Assembly (NCBI GenBank): GCA_020081605.1
Contig: JAHREC010000011.1
Location: 992,001-1,056,000 of the forward strand
From: Albifimbria verrucaria
Lineage: Eukaryota; Ascomycota; Sordariomycetes; Hypocreales; Stachybotryaceae
Direction: 5' to 3'
DNA: 64,000 bases
The position numbers were made by a program, and so were the translations under genes. Of the stretch, positions 1 through 11,576 are shown one piece after another (the first letter of the stretch is position 1; each line of letters starts with the position of its first letter). The notes beneath the pieces were generated by a model. That model was not told where the DNA came from. It ran no database searches and saw only the letters and a program-made list of their open reading frames with translations.

Positions 1-683
1 CTCGAGAAGGGCCGAGCACAACACATGCACCAGCGCAAGCACACAAGGGAACGAGAGCAAGAGGAACAAGCATTCACTAGGCGTCAGATAGGATGTCGCG
101 GCTAGTCATGTACGGCCCGGGGATCGTCCAGATGGCGTCGCACCGCCCCTCCCTGCCTGGAGTCACGCCCACCAGGCTTGTTCGTGACAAGCCCATCTCA
201 TGGCGTTATCGGCCCCTGTTTCGCTTCAGCGATAACGGGTACCGTACCTTGCGTACCTCGACCGACGTGAGAGTGGTGCATGGGAAATCGATCAGTGGAT
301 ACGGTAGATAGAAAGAATGGGGTCGAGACGGGACACGTGCACGAGAATCGTATGTGTACGCTGGCTGCAAGGCTGCCTCGGACCCCATTCAGGAAGCGAC
401 GGTCGACAAGGGCGGCTCGTCGATGATGATGCATCATTGCGTGGTAATGGGAATTCGTCGTGGTAACCCGTGAGACACAGGTCGTCAGAGGGGTGGGCAC
501 GTGCCAGGGACGGGTGACTTTGGTGCCTCGTCTGGTCCGCCTGATCCCTACAGAGTCAGTGCAGTGGCAGAGCTAAACTGGGCCAGTGGACGGATACTAC
601 TGCACCTTGGAGCCACAGCCAGCTGCTACTATGGCATGTACAGACAGACAGTACGGTAAAGCCAAAGGCAGACCCAGAGCCAG

Positions 684-707
684 AAACCAAAACCAAAACC
701 AAAACCA
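684..707. repeat. Short A4C2 tandem repeat
   Basis: About four perfect copies of a six-base AAAACC-like unit lie in the protease upstream region. It is a simple microsatellite; no function is implied. Confidence 0.8.
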
Positions 708-1057
708 GAGCTAGAGCTAAGAGAAGAAGGCCTAAACCAAAGAGAGGGGGCCGCCAATCGGAGCTGCGGAGAACCCCGCATTCTGGCCCTCAAGGTAACT
801 GCAAGGTACCTGCTTTGCTGTCCATGTCTACCTATCCGTATTCATCCATCCATCCAGGTCCGGGTCAGGTCGGCTCAGGTCAGACCAGGCCAGGCTGGCA
901 GGGTAAGCTCTGGCCGTCAGCCTTGGTTCTGGTCGCCTTTGTCTCTTGTCTGTCTGCCTCGGTCTCGTCTCTACGGTGCGAAGTGTAAGAAGGCCACCAC
1001 GTACAGTACGTCCGTCGTGGTGTCTGAGGGGGAGAGGGCGGGGAGCATGAAACCAGC

Positions 1058-1066
1058 TTATATATA
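1058..1066 (+). promoter_or_regulatory. TATA-like element
   Basis: TTATATATA is the only clear TATA-like string in the GC-rich upstream region. It lies about 730 bases before the protease start codon, so it would imply a long leader or a leader intron. The call rests on sequence resemblance only. Confidence 0.25.
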
Positions 1067-1795
1067 GGAATGCGTCGAGCTAGGCGCAGCTACTGGCAGC
1101 GCAAGCATCGGAGACACCCGACCTGTCGTGAGACAATGGGCGAGGCGAGGAGGAGTAAGAGGTGGAAGAGGACGAGGAGGAGGCCCTGATTGCTCTCCGG
1201 CTCTGCTGGAGCTAGGTGGGAAGCTCTCCACTGCCCTGGTCGGAGCAATCGCCCCAAGCTCCCCATTCCATCATGCATGCAGGGTTCGCCTCAGGACGTG
1301 ATGGGTGGATGGAGAGACCTTGGGGACGCAGGCAGGACAAGAGGTACACAGGGGGACAAGCTTGGCCTGCCCGTTATCGCATCGCCCTGGGAACCGCTGC
1401 GTCACTGGACCTGGAGCGCCACGCCGCGCTAAGCCCTTCTCGGCGGTACCTTGTTATCGCTGACTGGCAGGGAACTGGATGCGTCACCCGCCCGCCTGCT
1501 GAGCGCTGAGTGCTGATTGCTGAGGCAGCCACAGCGCCAGACGCCAGACGTTTATCTACGCTGCTTCCCCAACCGAACTCGTCATCCTCCTTCATTCCCT
1601 CCTCATCCTCATCCTCCTCCTCCCAACACATCCATCCATCTACTCTTCCCCTTCTCATCCCATCTCTGTGTCGTGGCAGAGCTGAGAAGCAGTCTTTGTT
1701 TGTTGCTTTTGTCCCGGTTTTCGAGTCGCAGGTAGACCATCGCTTTTCCTCTCTCTCTCCGTTTCAAAGCAAAGCAAGCTCCTCTTCCCATCACA

Positions 1796-3454
1796 ATGCG
1801 CAGCGTCGTCGCCCTCTCCGTGGCCGCTGTGGCCCAGGCCGCCAAGTTCGGCGTCGAGACTGTCCACGATGGTGCCGCGCCCGTCCTGAGCTCCGTCGAG
1901 GCCAACGCCATCCCCGACTCCTACATCATCAAGTTCAAGGACCACGTCGATGACTCGGCCGCCTCCCACCACCACTCCTGGATCCAGAACATGCACGACG
2001 ATGGCGAGCAGCAGCGTCTGGAGCTGCGCAAGCGTAGCCTCAGCTCTACCTCCGATGACATCTTCTCGGGCATGAAGCACACCTTCAAGATTGGCGACGC
2101 CTTCAGGGCTACGCCGGTCACTTCCACGAGGACGTCATCGAGAAGGTCCGCAACCACCCTGATGTGAGTAATTTCCCATTTGCCATCACCGAAGCCGCCT
2201 GCTGACTGTTCCCGTCAGGTTGAGTACATCGAGCGTGATATCCTTGTCCACACCATGCTTCCCGTCGACGTCGAGTCCAAGGTAGCTGAGGACAAGTGCG
2301 ACGGCGAGACCGAGAAGCAGGCCCCTGGGGTCTTGCCCGTGTCTCTCACCGTGACACCCTCAACTTCGGTACCTTCAACAAGTACCTGTACACTGCCGAG
2401 GGCGGTGAGGGTGTTGACGCCTATGTCATTGACACTGGTATCAACACCGAGCACGTCGACTTCGAGGGCCGTGCCAAGTGGGGTAAGACCATCCCCAGCG
2501 GCGACGAGGATGTCGATGGTAACGGCCACGGCACTCACTGCTCTGGTACCGTCGCCGGTAAGAAGTACGGTGTGGCCAAGAAGGCCCACGTCTACGCCGT
2601 CAAGGTCCTCCGCTCCAACGGCTCCGGCACCATGTCCGACGTCGTCAAGGGTGTTGAATACGCTGCCACCCAGCACCTTGAGCAGGTCAAGGCTGCCAGG
2701 ACGGCAAGCGCAAGGGCTTCAAGGGCTCCGTCGCCAACATGTCTCTTGGTGGTGGCAAGACCCAGGCTCTCGACGCCGCCGTCAACGCCGCTGTCCGCTC
2801 TGGTGTTCACTTCGCCGTTGCCGCTGGCAACGACAACGCCGATGCTTGCAAGTACTCTCCTGCTGCCGCTAGCGAGCCCCTGACCGTCGGTGCCTCTGCT
2901 CTCGATGACAGCCGTGCCTACTTCTCCAACTATGGCAAGTGCACTGACATCTTCGCCCCGGCCTGAGCATCCAGTCCACCTGGATCGGCTCCAAGTACGC
3001 CATCAACACCATCTCCGGCACCTCCATGGCCTCTCCCCACATTGCTGGTCTCCTTGCCTACTACCTCTCTCTCCAGCCCGCCATTGACTCCGACTATGCC
3101 GCCGCTGCCATCACCCCCACTGAGCTGAAGAAGAACCTCATCAGCATCGCCACCAAGAACGCCCTCAGCGATCTCCCCGACTCTGACACCCCCAACCTGC
3201 TTGCCTGGAACGGTGGTGGCTGCAGCAACTTCTCCAAGATCATCGAGGCCGGTGGTTACGAGGTCAAGCGCACCAGCACTCCCTCCACCATTGAGGAGCT
3301 CGAGGTTGCCCTTGAGAACGACTTCGAGGTCATCTCTGGCAAGGTCACCAAGGGTGCCAAGGCTTTCGGCAACAAGGCCGACAAGTTCGCCAAGAAGATC
3401 CACAACCTCGTCGATGAGGAGATCAAGGAGTTCCTTTCTGAGCTCTCTATGTAA
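1796..3454 (+). CDS. prb1: Vacuolar subtilisin-like serine protease (Prb1/cerevisin type)
   Basis: This is an S8 serine endopeptidase of the vacuole that degrades proteins during autophagy and starvation. The order is a signal peptide (MRSVVALSVAAVAQA), an I9 propeptide with the SYIIKFKDHV core, then the catalytic domain. Catalytic Asp is in AYVIDTGI, His in GHGTHCSGT and Ser in GTSMASPH. One intron at 2164-2218 joins HPD to VEY. The C-terminal tail is lysine/glutamate-rich, as in vacuolar orthologues. The frame is lost four times by apparent one-base deletions: near 2106 (G run), 2325 (C run), 2698 and 2959 (C run). With these counted the gene gives 536 codons, normal for the family. Because the protein is conserved throughout and nothing else is damaged, I take these as sequence errors. 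The start is the first ATG and fits the signal peptide. The gene symbol is given by family resemblance only. Confidence 0.95.
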
Positions 3455-4135
3455 TATGACACGAGCATTAGCTTAACGCGGATGGGATTCGGACAATGTT
3501 TTGATTTTATTCACTTGGGTAACATGGAGAGGATTTGGGCGTAACGCCATGGGTGTCTGCTTTCCTGCCGCGTGTACATTGCTTTTGATTGCATTGGGAT
3601 AGTCTCAGATAGGATGCATCACAGAGGTCTCTTAAGACTTGAGATCAATACATTTTCTTTTCGTCTATCGAACTATGTTTCCTGCCGAGTGATTTTAGTC
3701 GAATTTTGAACAAGTTGTAAAGCAATATCGATTTCTATTTGCTGACAGTTGTAGGGTTGTTTCGCATAACTTCATATATACACATATATCCACATAGACG
3801 TCAAAGATGTCAGCACTTCACTAAACAACCTGCACTTGCCTGCTTCGACCGAGGCCATGAACGCACTCGCCAGACCTGCAAGCAATAGATTCGACCATGG
3901 CTCCTTCTCAGCATCAGCAAGGCCTGAACCAACCTCGCTTGCTAAACTTGTTTTCCGTGCTGCCACAACACGATGAGCGAATCCATCTCTCACAACCATC
4001 CTACCATCGTTTTCTCAAGACAAGTTTATCTGCTCAACTTCAGGGCTACATAATCAAGCTTACCACTGCTACAGCTCCTTCGACTATTCAGCTCGACATC
4101 TGGTTTGGATACAGCCACTAACTCTTACGCTGGGG
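3455..4135. other. Intergenic region
   Basis: This holds the 3' flank of the protease gene and the upstream region of the next plus-strand gene. AT-rich TATATACACATATAT sequence lies near 3773-3790. No coding region or RNA gene is seen. Confidence 0.6.
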
Positions 4136-7100
4136 ATGTTTCGCCGCAACAGTCACAAGAACAAGCAGCGTCAACCTCTCGGCCGAAGCAAGTCTATGAA
4201 TGCAATTGTTCGCAACCCAGTCGACCATCTCGAGTTCATAGACCCACGTGTCGCCCAACGCGACGCCCACATCGCTGCCAGGCTAAGCTACTACCGTGCT
4301 CACGGACAGCACCCTTCCCATCTGACGGCTATGTCGAGACAGCCGGCCTCTCATGGACTCAGCAGGAGCGACAGTATCGTTAGTCGAGCGGACACGGCCC
4401 GAAAGAGTGTTGGTAGTGGCCAACCCGGGGATGCCATGGAAACCACTGGTCTCAAGCGTCAACAAAGCATACGTTTCACTGGATCTAATGCGCGACCTCG
4501 GCGAGCTTTGGCTGCTCGAGCCATCGAGAACCCAATGCTATCCCTTCAAAAGGCTTACACGTACTCAAGTGGCATAAGCGGTAGTCGCGACGAGGCATCG
4601 TTCGAGGGAAATGCTCTATATGGCTTGCCAGCCCCGGAGTACTATACAGTAGAGGACGACATGACATCAATCCAATCGTCTTACAGAAAACTGCGGAAAT
4701 CAAAGTCGCTATTCAACTCTTCCAATTTGGCTCACAGTGAGTACTCGTTCAGCACCAGAGTGTCCGAGCAACCAAAGAAATGGGACAGCTCTCGGTATGC
4801 ATCACTGAACAAAGAGAACGAGTTGGCAAGTGCTCCTAAGAAGCCAGGCTTAAGAGCTCCCAAGTCGATGAGCTTTCTTAGCAGTCGACGAGAGCAGCAG
4901 TCCTCACGCGTGAGTAGCCGAACGGATATGAACCCAGCCGTGCAACTGGCCCGTGAGAAGTTCCAACAGCAGATGGAACAGCAGAAAAGGCTCAAGTCGC
5001 AGCCATCGCTGTTCTTCCGTTCCAAACAGAAGCGGAGTGAAAGCTCCATGGGCCTCCGCAAATCGCTACGTCACAGTAGCAACACCAGTGCTGCCATGTC
5101 GTCGGCCTTTTCCGGCGACACTGTTCTGGTGCAGAAGCCAGCTGGATTGCGTAGGACAGCCCGCAAGGTCTCCAATTCTTTAAAGAACAAGATCAAGGGG
5201 CTGTTTGGTCGAACAAAGAGCAGCGAAGACACTGACTGCCTAAACGATAAGTCGGCTGATTCTGATGGCGAGAGCTGTATTGTCAGAGGAAAGGAGACAT
5301 GCGGATACGACGAGGCATCTATATCGCAGGTACACTCACACGTGCCATCTCTTCATGCTGTGCCCTCTGATCTACAACTGCGCTCACGCCAGGGAAGTAT
5401 GGAAAGTCTCAATGCAGAGGATCAGCCAGCTGCGGATGACAAATCGCGAGTGACAAGCTGGACAAACTCCACGGCCGACACGTTTGCAGCCTCGAGTGTT
5501 GTTGGTGAGTGGGAGGGCCAACGACTGTCAATTATCAAAGAGAACGGTATGCACTTGTCAAGCACACAGGCCAGACCTACACAAGCACAGGGCCCTTTGC
5601 CAGGAGTTGGAACTACCATCGACAGTCAACGCATCTACTCTGCCTTGATGAAGAGGCTGGAGGAAACGAAGCTGCAGCAGCAGCTTCGAGAGAAGAGTGT
5701 GGAGGACTATAGAGAGTTTGGAATAGCACCGCCCAGGGGCAGCTCAGTCGATCGGGCTGAATCACAGGATTGGTCCCCTCCAACCATTCGCTGTGTTCGG
5801 GCGGATGACGATGTCTTTCATCATGATGTGATTGTTACAGACTCAACAGCAGCACACCGAGAGCAAACAGATCTAGAGAGGGATGTAAAGTCACCAGAGT
5901 TGATCACCAGCCATAAGCTGGAGTTACCAAATTATGAAGTCGGTGATGTGAAACCGTCACCCACCAAAATCAACACTGGGAGATCCGAATCTCGTCAACC
6001 AAGAACGCTTTCGCAACGAAGCTCAGCCTTTTTGCGAGCCCTACTTGTCACCTCTTTCGCACCGCCAGTCCATACAGAAGAGCGCTGCGTGAAAACATGA
6101 AGGTTGCTGAACAGACACAGCGTAGTCAACCAGACCTCCATTACTTAAAGTCACTATCTTCACTCAGTCTCCCACTGCGTCAATTGAGTACCACGGGATC
6201 AGATAGAGATATTTATGCGACCGGTGCTGAGAGTGTCTATTCTCACCATACCGAAAGTGGGAGGATGTCTACATTGGAGGATAATAAACAGCTGGTGGAT
6301 AGCTTCCCGCAGCCTCCAAAGTCTCAGACTCATGGCGATGTCACGATCTTTGTAGACCAGCCAGGATCTAGAGTGGTGAGAACGCCAATGAGGGAGTTTT
6401 CGGCAGCAAGCTCTGTAGAATGGAAGACCTGGCTCAGTTCTCATGTGTCTAAGCTTGAGGGGCCAACCATTTCTGCCAAGGGTGAGGAGCCAAGTGAGCA
6501 ACCAGGTTTACTTCCAGCACTCGGCCACGTCAGAGAACACGCAGAAATCGATTCACCCGGAGACGCAATTTCTCTCACTAAGATTCAAGTTGCTGGGCCA
6601 CTAAAAGCGCTGGAGGGCAACAAGGTGGTATTTGCAACTCCAAGGCAACCACAAAAGCCGACTCGGACGGCTTCTTATGCTACAGATGAGAACGCTGCTC
6701 CTGTTTCCGAGCCCGAGATTCGAAATTACCATCTGCTTCATCTCGCAGTAGTCTCCGAGAGTTTCAGCCAGGATGCAGAGACGAATCCTCCCAATGCAGC
6801 CTTCGCGAGAACGAAGGTATCTCCCGAGCGCGGAACATTGCTGGCTCGATTGGTTCAAGTCCTCTTACTCGAGAGGAGATTCTGCGACGACGACGAGCAC
6901 GTATGGGTACGGCACGAGGCTCTGTGTCGCCTGCAAAATCGAGCCCTGGTCTCAGCATGGCGATTGACAAGCAGTTTGGCAAGGCCACCACGGGGTCACC
7001 GAGACCAAGATTGGAGTGGAGAGGACAACGATCTGTGCCTAGTTTGAGAAACGAAGCCGGCCTGAGCCGAGATAATTCGAATGAGACGAACACGCTGGAG

Positions 7101-7226
7101 CCCGAAATAGAGCCACAGGTCATGGGAAGTAGAAAAATGGTGGAGATGTTTCTTAGTAGTCGAAGGAGCATAGCAGATAGAAGATCTGGCACTGGAAGTG
7201 AGGGATCACCATCGGTGTTTCTGTGA
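4136..7226 (+). CDS. Conserved fungal basic, serine-rich protein of unknown function
   Basis: I do not recognise a catalytic domain. The product is about 1030 residues, rich in Ser, Arg, Lys and Gln and mostly low complexity. It has a basic N-terminus (MFRRNSHKNKQRQPLGRSKS), a short amphipathic Gln/Lys stretch (AREKFQQQMEQQKRLK, near residue 280) and a KNKIKGLFGRTKS motif near residue 360. A basic LTREEILRRRRARMG segment follows toward the C-terminus, and the end is EGSPSVFL. Such composition suits a cytoskeleton- or cell-cortex-associated scaffold, but that is a guess. The frame breaks twice: near 6057 (T run) and near 6714 (C run). In the middle part the reading frame through SKLPSASSRSS is the plausible one. 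With two missing bases the length is 1031 codons. No intron is evident. Confidence 0.8.
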
Positions 7227-7512
7227 AGCAGACAGAAGATTCAAGTTTGAGACAAAGGAATGAGGCTATATCAGGATACTCATTGTTAAATGGAGGAGGC
7301 TAGATCAACCAAGCTTAACGCGCTGTATACTTAACGTAATGGTAATCGTTATCTGGAGCTAGACAAATACAAGCAAACATTGTCATTAAGCTTAAATCGT
7401 TTCATGAATTATTGTATTCAAAAGGTGTATATTGGATTATTTGAACCAAAACGCTAGACTAGAATATGGCATCATACATGTGATTATACATTTTCTCATT
7501 TATTCTGAAAAA

Positions 7513-9160
7513 TCATTGCTGTTTCTCCTTGGCCTCGTAGTCCGGGTTGGGTCCCTTGGGACTGACGTGGACCTGCCAGAACTTGGCCAGCTCGGGCGGG
7601 TACGACTTCTTGCGGTCCTCGCTGACCCAGTGGTCGTAGGCGTCGTGGGTGACCTCCTCGTCGAGGACCTCGGTGGCCTTGCCGTCCTGGAGGAAGGTGA
7701 AGAAGTCACGAGTGATGCGGACGTACTCCTTGAGGGCCTCCTTGACGTTGGCGGAGGCGCCGGTGGTCCAGCTGAGAAGCAGGGGCTCGAGGAGCGGGGC
7801 GTCGGTGATGCTGGGGTGGGAGGTGCCGAGGCCGGTGAGGAACCAGGAGGCGCCGGTGCGGCGGAGGACGGAGATGGTGAGGTCGCGGACGGTGTCGAAG
7901 TGGGGGCGGCCGTAGAAGACGCTGGAGCGGGCGGACCAGGAGGTGGAGTGCATGACAAGGATGGGGACGGCGATGTCGTGGTTCAAGGGGCCGCTGGACT
8001 TGCCGGGGTCGAGGATGACGCCGCCGATGGCAGGGTTGGACTTGGACGGGGCTCCTTGAGGGCCTGGAGAGCGCCGGTGGCGCCGTAGGAGTGGCCGCCG
8101 ATGGTGAGCTGGGAGAAGTCGAGGCGGCCGGCCCAGGCGGCGAAATCGGTGCCTTCGTGGTAGGAGTTGGCGGCGAAGAGATCAGCGCCGTCGCCGTCGT
8201 TGAGGCGCTGCAGGATGCTGACGGTCTCGCGAATCTCGGCGTCGCGGAAGGCCAGCTGATCGGTATGCATGCGGACAATGTCCATGGCTGGGTCGCTGGA
8301 GCTGGTCTGGAGCTCGTTGAACTGGAAGGCAACGACTTTTCGGTCGTTCTCGGGACGGGCGGTTGAGCGAACTAGGAGCCCGGGGAGGAGCCGTCGCGGT
8401 GCTCGATGGCGGCGACGACGTGGCCCCGGGAGGCCAGCTCGCCGAGGTAGTGGGTGTAGTCGGTGCGGGAGGAGGCCATGCCGTGGGAGAAGACCATGAC
8501 GGGGAACTTGTCGGTGGACTCGAGCAGCGGCACGTCGACCTCGGCGGGGATGGTGATGCCGCCGCCGACGGCCCAGAGGAAGAAGGTCAGGATGGGGCGG
8601 AGGATGAAGTTGTTCATGTGGGCGAGCTTGGCGTAGCCCTCGGCGGTGACAGCGACGGGCTTGGGGATCCAGTAGTGCTTATGGCGGGAGGAGCGCGCGG
8701 CGTGGGAGACCGGGTAGTAGACGGTGAAGAGCACCGTCTCGACCTCGAAGGCGGGCTTGTTGGTGGCCTTGAAGGTGACGTCGGAGACGCGGTGCGGCTT
8801 GGGGAGAGGGACTTCGACGTCGATGGCGCCGACGCGGTGCGGGCCGCTGTAGCCTGGTAGCGGACAGGCGAACAACGGCACGCCCCGGACGACGCAGGCG
8901 AGCACGTAGAGCGAAAGGGCGGCGCAAACGACGTATCGCCATGATAGGCGTGGGCGTATGGCGTTGAGGAGCCACGACGCCGCGGCGGATGCGGCCTGGA
9001 CGACACGGCCCTGGATAGAGGTTCGGCGGTTATTGGTCAGCCATTTCGGCTGGACCTGCGGCTGCGAAAGCGATTCAGACGAAGCCATAGCGAGAGGAGC
9101 GTCGGGATCAAGAGGGTTGAGCTCGAGCTCAGCAGCGTCGTCGTCCCAGTCCGGGCGCAT
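7513..9160 (-). CDS. Platelet-activating-factor acetylhydrolase-like lipase, membrane anchored
   Basis: This is an alpha/beta hydrolase of the PAF-acetylhydrolase (plasma/isoform II) family, which cleaves short or oxidised sn-2 acyl chains of phospholipids. The N-terminal 70 residues are cytosolic and acidic, followed by one membrane segment (YVVCAALSLYVLACVV, about residues 76-91). The catalytic domain shows an FSHGMASSRTDY oxyanion-type segment, the nucleophile elbow GHSYGATGA, and a late His in GTSHPSITDAP. The first ATG gives 550 codons when two apparent one-base deletions are counted, near 8384 (C run on the coding strand) and near 8054. The local DNA is very GC-rich. No intron is seen. 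It is transcribed away from the next minus-strand gene, with more than 2 kb between them. Confidence 0.85.
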
Positions 9161-11576
9161 GCTGCCCTTTTTCAGCGAGGCTCGGATAAATCGGAAATAA
9201 GGCAGGAATGGCGTGTGCTACCGTACCTCGCGCCTAGTAAACGATGCAGGAAAAAGTGATGAATCACTGGTGGCGGAATGGCCGCTGGACCCCTTGGTTA
9301 GCCTTGGTGATGCGTAATGGCGAAGGGTGATGGGAGGTTGGCATGGATCCCCCACGTTTGGGCATGGATTGGCGTATGACGTAACATGGGGATTTTTGGG
9401 TGGGCGGTGTGTGTATAGATTGCAGTATTCGGGGTGAGTGGGAGGAGCTGGGTGATGTGAAATTCGAGGATATTGAGAATTAATTAATAGTGACGAAGTG
9501 TTTATTTAGATATGAGACAGTTTTATGGGGTATTTTATTTGTGCGATTTTTATTGAATGGTGTGGTTGTGGTGTATTTGCATCATCCTTGGCCAAATTAT
9601 AGTGTGAGTGAGGACTTGGACTACAGATCATGGCCACTTACACGGCCACAACGTCAATGCTAACCAAACAACATTGCGTAAATTAATTCAGGGTAATAAT
9701 TACTGTTCAACTTTACAGTCAATAAGTACAAGTGTTTGCTAGCTCTGTCGTCATATGTGGCAGATATTTTACCTCTCAGTTCTACAACGCCGACACAACA
9801 AATGTGACTTGTCACCAGCAAAGGAACGAACCAAGCCTAGTAGCTGAGATGCTAGTACAAAACCGCGTCACTCTGCTTCGTCTCTTGCAGGAAGGAAGGT
9901 ATCTGTACTCTATTGTAAGAAATGTGAGATACAAAAAGCCGAATGTATATATTTCGGCCTGGAGTTTGGTACGATACTGTGATTAGACGTGCAAACTGTC
10001 TTGACAACACTCCCAGTATCAAGCCTACCAGATGTTATCAACAGCAAAACCAGGGCAAAGGAATATTGTGTCATACATGGGGATCCTGGGACTTTGGAGC
10101 ACCGGTGCCCATTTAGAAAAAGACCCGTCCATGGCAAGGTGCTCTGTAAGCTAGGTTGTCATTCTGGCTGATTGAAGATATCGCCGTTACTATGCTTAAT
10201 GCTTGGAGAATGTATTGCCCATCTAGTGTACCATATCAACTGCCGAGCAGCGCGCTGCACCTTGTCGTCGAATACATACCCGTACGGAACAGTCATTGCA
10301 AAACAGTTGGTAGGTTGGTATTTGTCTTTGCTGCACTTGTTGGATAGACCTCGCTGACTTACCCGCCATAGCCCTTCGTCAACTTGGAACCCCAAAGCAC
10401 CACGGGCATATTCACACGCTCAACGCCAGCACGCACCACACACACTCGCAAATCACTCCAGGCCCCTGCAACATATTGATTCATCTGCATCATGCCCAAC
10501 TCCATAGAACCTACAGACCAGGCAGACACCACCATTAACCTAACAGAGAAGAACCCATTCCCTGGTCTCCCGCCCCGTCCATTCGTATGTTTTCCCCAAT
10601 AATGATGAAAAGAAACACCCCGTTGCGATAACCCCTCCGTCCAAACAATCCCAATGAACAAAAACGAAAGCAGTACCCCAAAACCCTGTACCCGAATCCC
10701 GTTCCAGAAACGAAACAAAAGTGGAATAATGAGGCACACAAGCCCCAAAATGCTCCCGTAATGAAAACCCCGTACCGTGCGACCTTGCTCCGTTTTCGTG
10801 TTTTTTGTTGCGTTTTTCTTGTTTTGCTGTGTCTTTTCTTTACCGTGCTGAAAAAAAGAGATAAATATGCGCCCTTCGTGTCAGGACCGTCTGTTGTTGG
10901 GGATCCAGGCCCAGTCATGATGGGATCAAAAGTGAACAAGTGAATCGCCGCCACCCCATGAGACAATTGGTTCCAAACACGCCCACGCCGGGGAAATGCC
11001 TCGGGGTATCGCAAATCATTCTTCAAGAGTTGCCCCTGACACCAACATGACGCAAACAACGCCCCGAGTTCCTCCTCTTAGACCACGACCAAACCGCATC
11101 GTGCTTGTATTACCCGGCAACTGTCGGTTCCCAATCGTTCTTTTCGGTTTCCCATCCAGCGCGTACCAAATCGAAACACCCATGCAATAAGACGCCGTCG
11201 AGTGACAAAGACGTTCCCGCAACCCATCGGCCCCATAAGCACGCCAAAGCAATAAAACTCCAGCGAGAATGCCCTTCCCACCTGTAAAGACGGGTCCTCA
11301 AGCCCGCAAAAGTAGCTCAGACCCAGATCCTAGGTATAAATCTCAAGCATTTCCCTAACCGTTGTGGTCGCCCGGAAAATGCTCATGGTGTCGTCCGTAA
11401 CAAAGCAGAACGCAACAAACCCCAAGACCGTTCCTCTTTACCGTATCAATACTGAGGATTCCATCCACTGCGCCGTTGTTGAAGTCCAGTTTTCCATGCA
11501 AATTGCAACCTACGCCCTTCCTCCCTTCCTCCTCCTCCCTGTTCAAAAGGGGACATGTTCAAAAAGAATCTGCACC
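9161..11576. other. Long intergenic region, no gene found
   Basis: Promoter DNA of the PAF-acetylhydrolase lies at the left and the 3' flank of the 11577 gene at the right. From 9480 to 9740 it is AT-rich. From about 10350 to 11550 it is a C/A-rich strand with homopolymers (T and A runs near 10800-10860). ORFs here are short and low complexity. A long 3' untranslated region of the gene at 11577 could occupy part of it. Confidence 0.5.

Larger units (their letters stand above)
1..1795. other. Intergenic region and promoter of the vacuolar protease
   Basis: No coding region is supported here. The ORFs present are low-complexity and overlap on both strands. The segment ends in a long pyrimidine-rich tract (about 1557-1790, many TCC/TCA triplets) directly before the ATG at 1796, which is a usual fungal core-promoter/leader composition. 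AGGGG-type motifs near 1026-1042 resemble the stress-response element of yeast. That fits a stress- or starvation-induced protease but is only a motif match. Confidence 0.6.

Noticed and set aside
2215..3403. Minus-strand frames opposite the vacuolar protease
   Set aside because: Composition shadows of the plus-strand subtilisin; no motif of their own.
1796..3454. Vacuolar protease as a true pseudogene
   Set aside because: All four breaks are single-base losses (three in short homopolymer runs), the protein is otherwise fully conserved, and the same error type recurs in unrelated genes of the window.
7432..8860. Long plus-strand frames opposite the PAF-acetylhydrolase gene
   Set aside because: They are Gly/Val/Asp-rich shadows caused by the high GC of the real minus-strand gene, which carries the GHSYGA motif.
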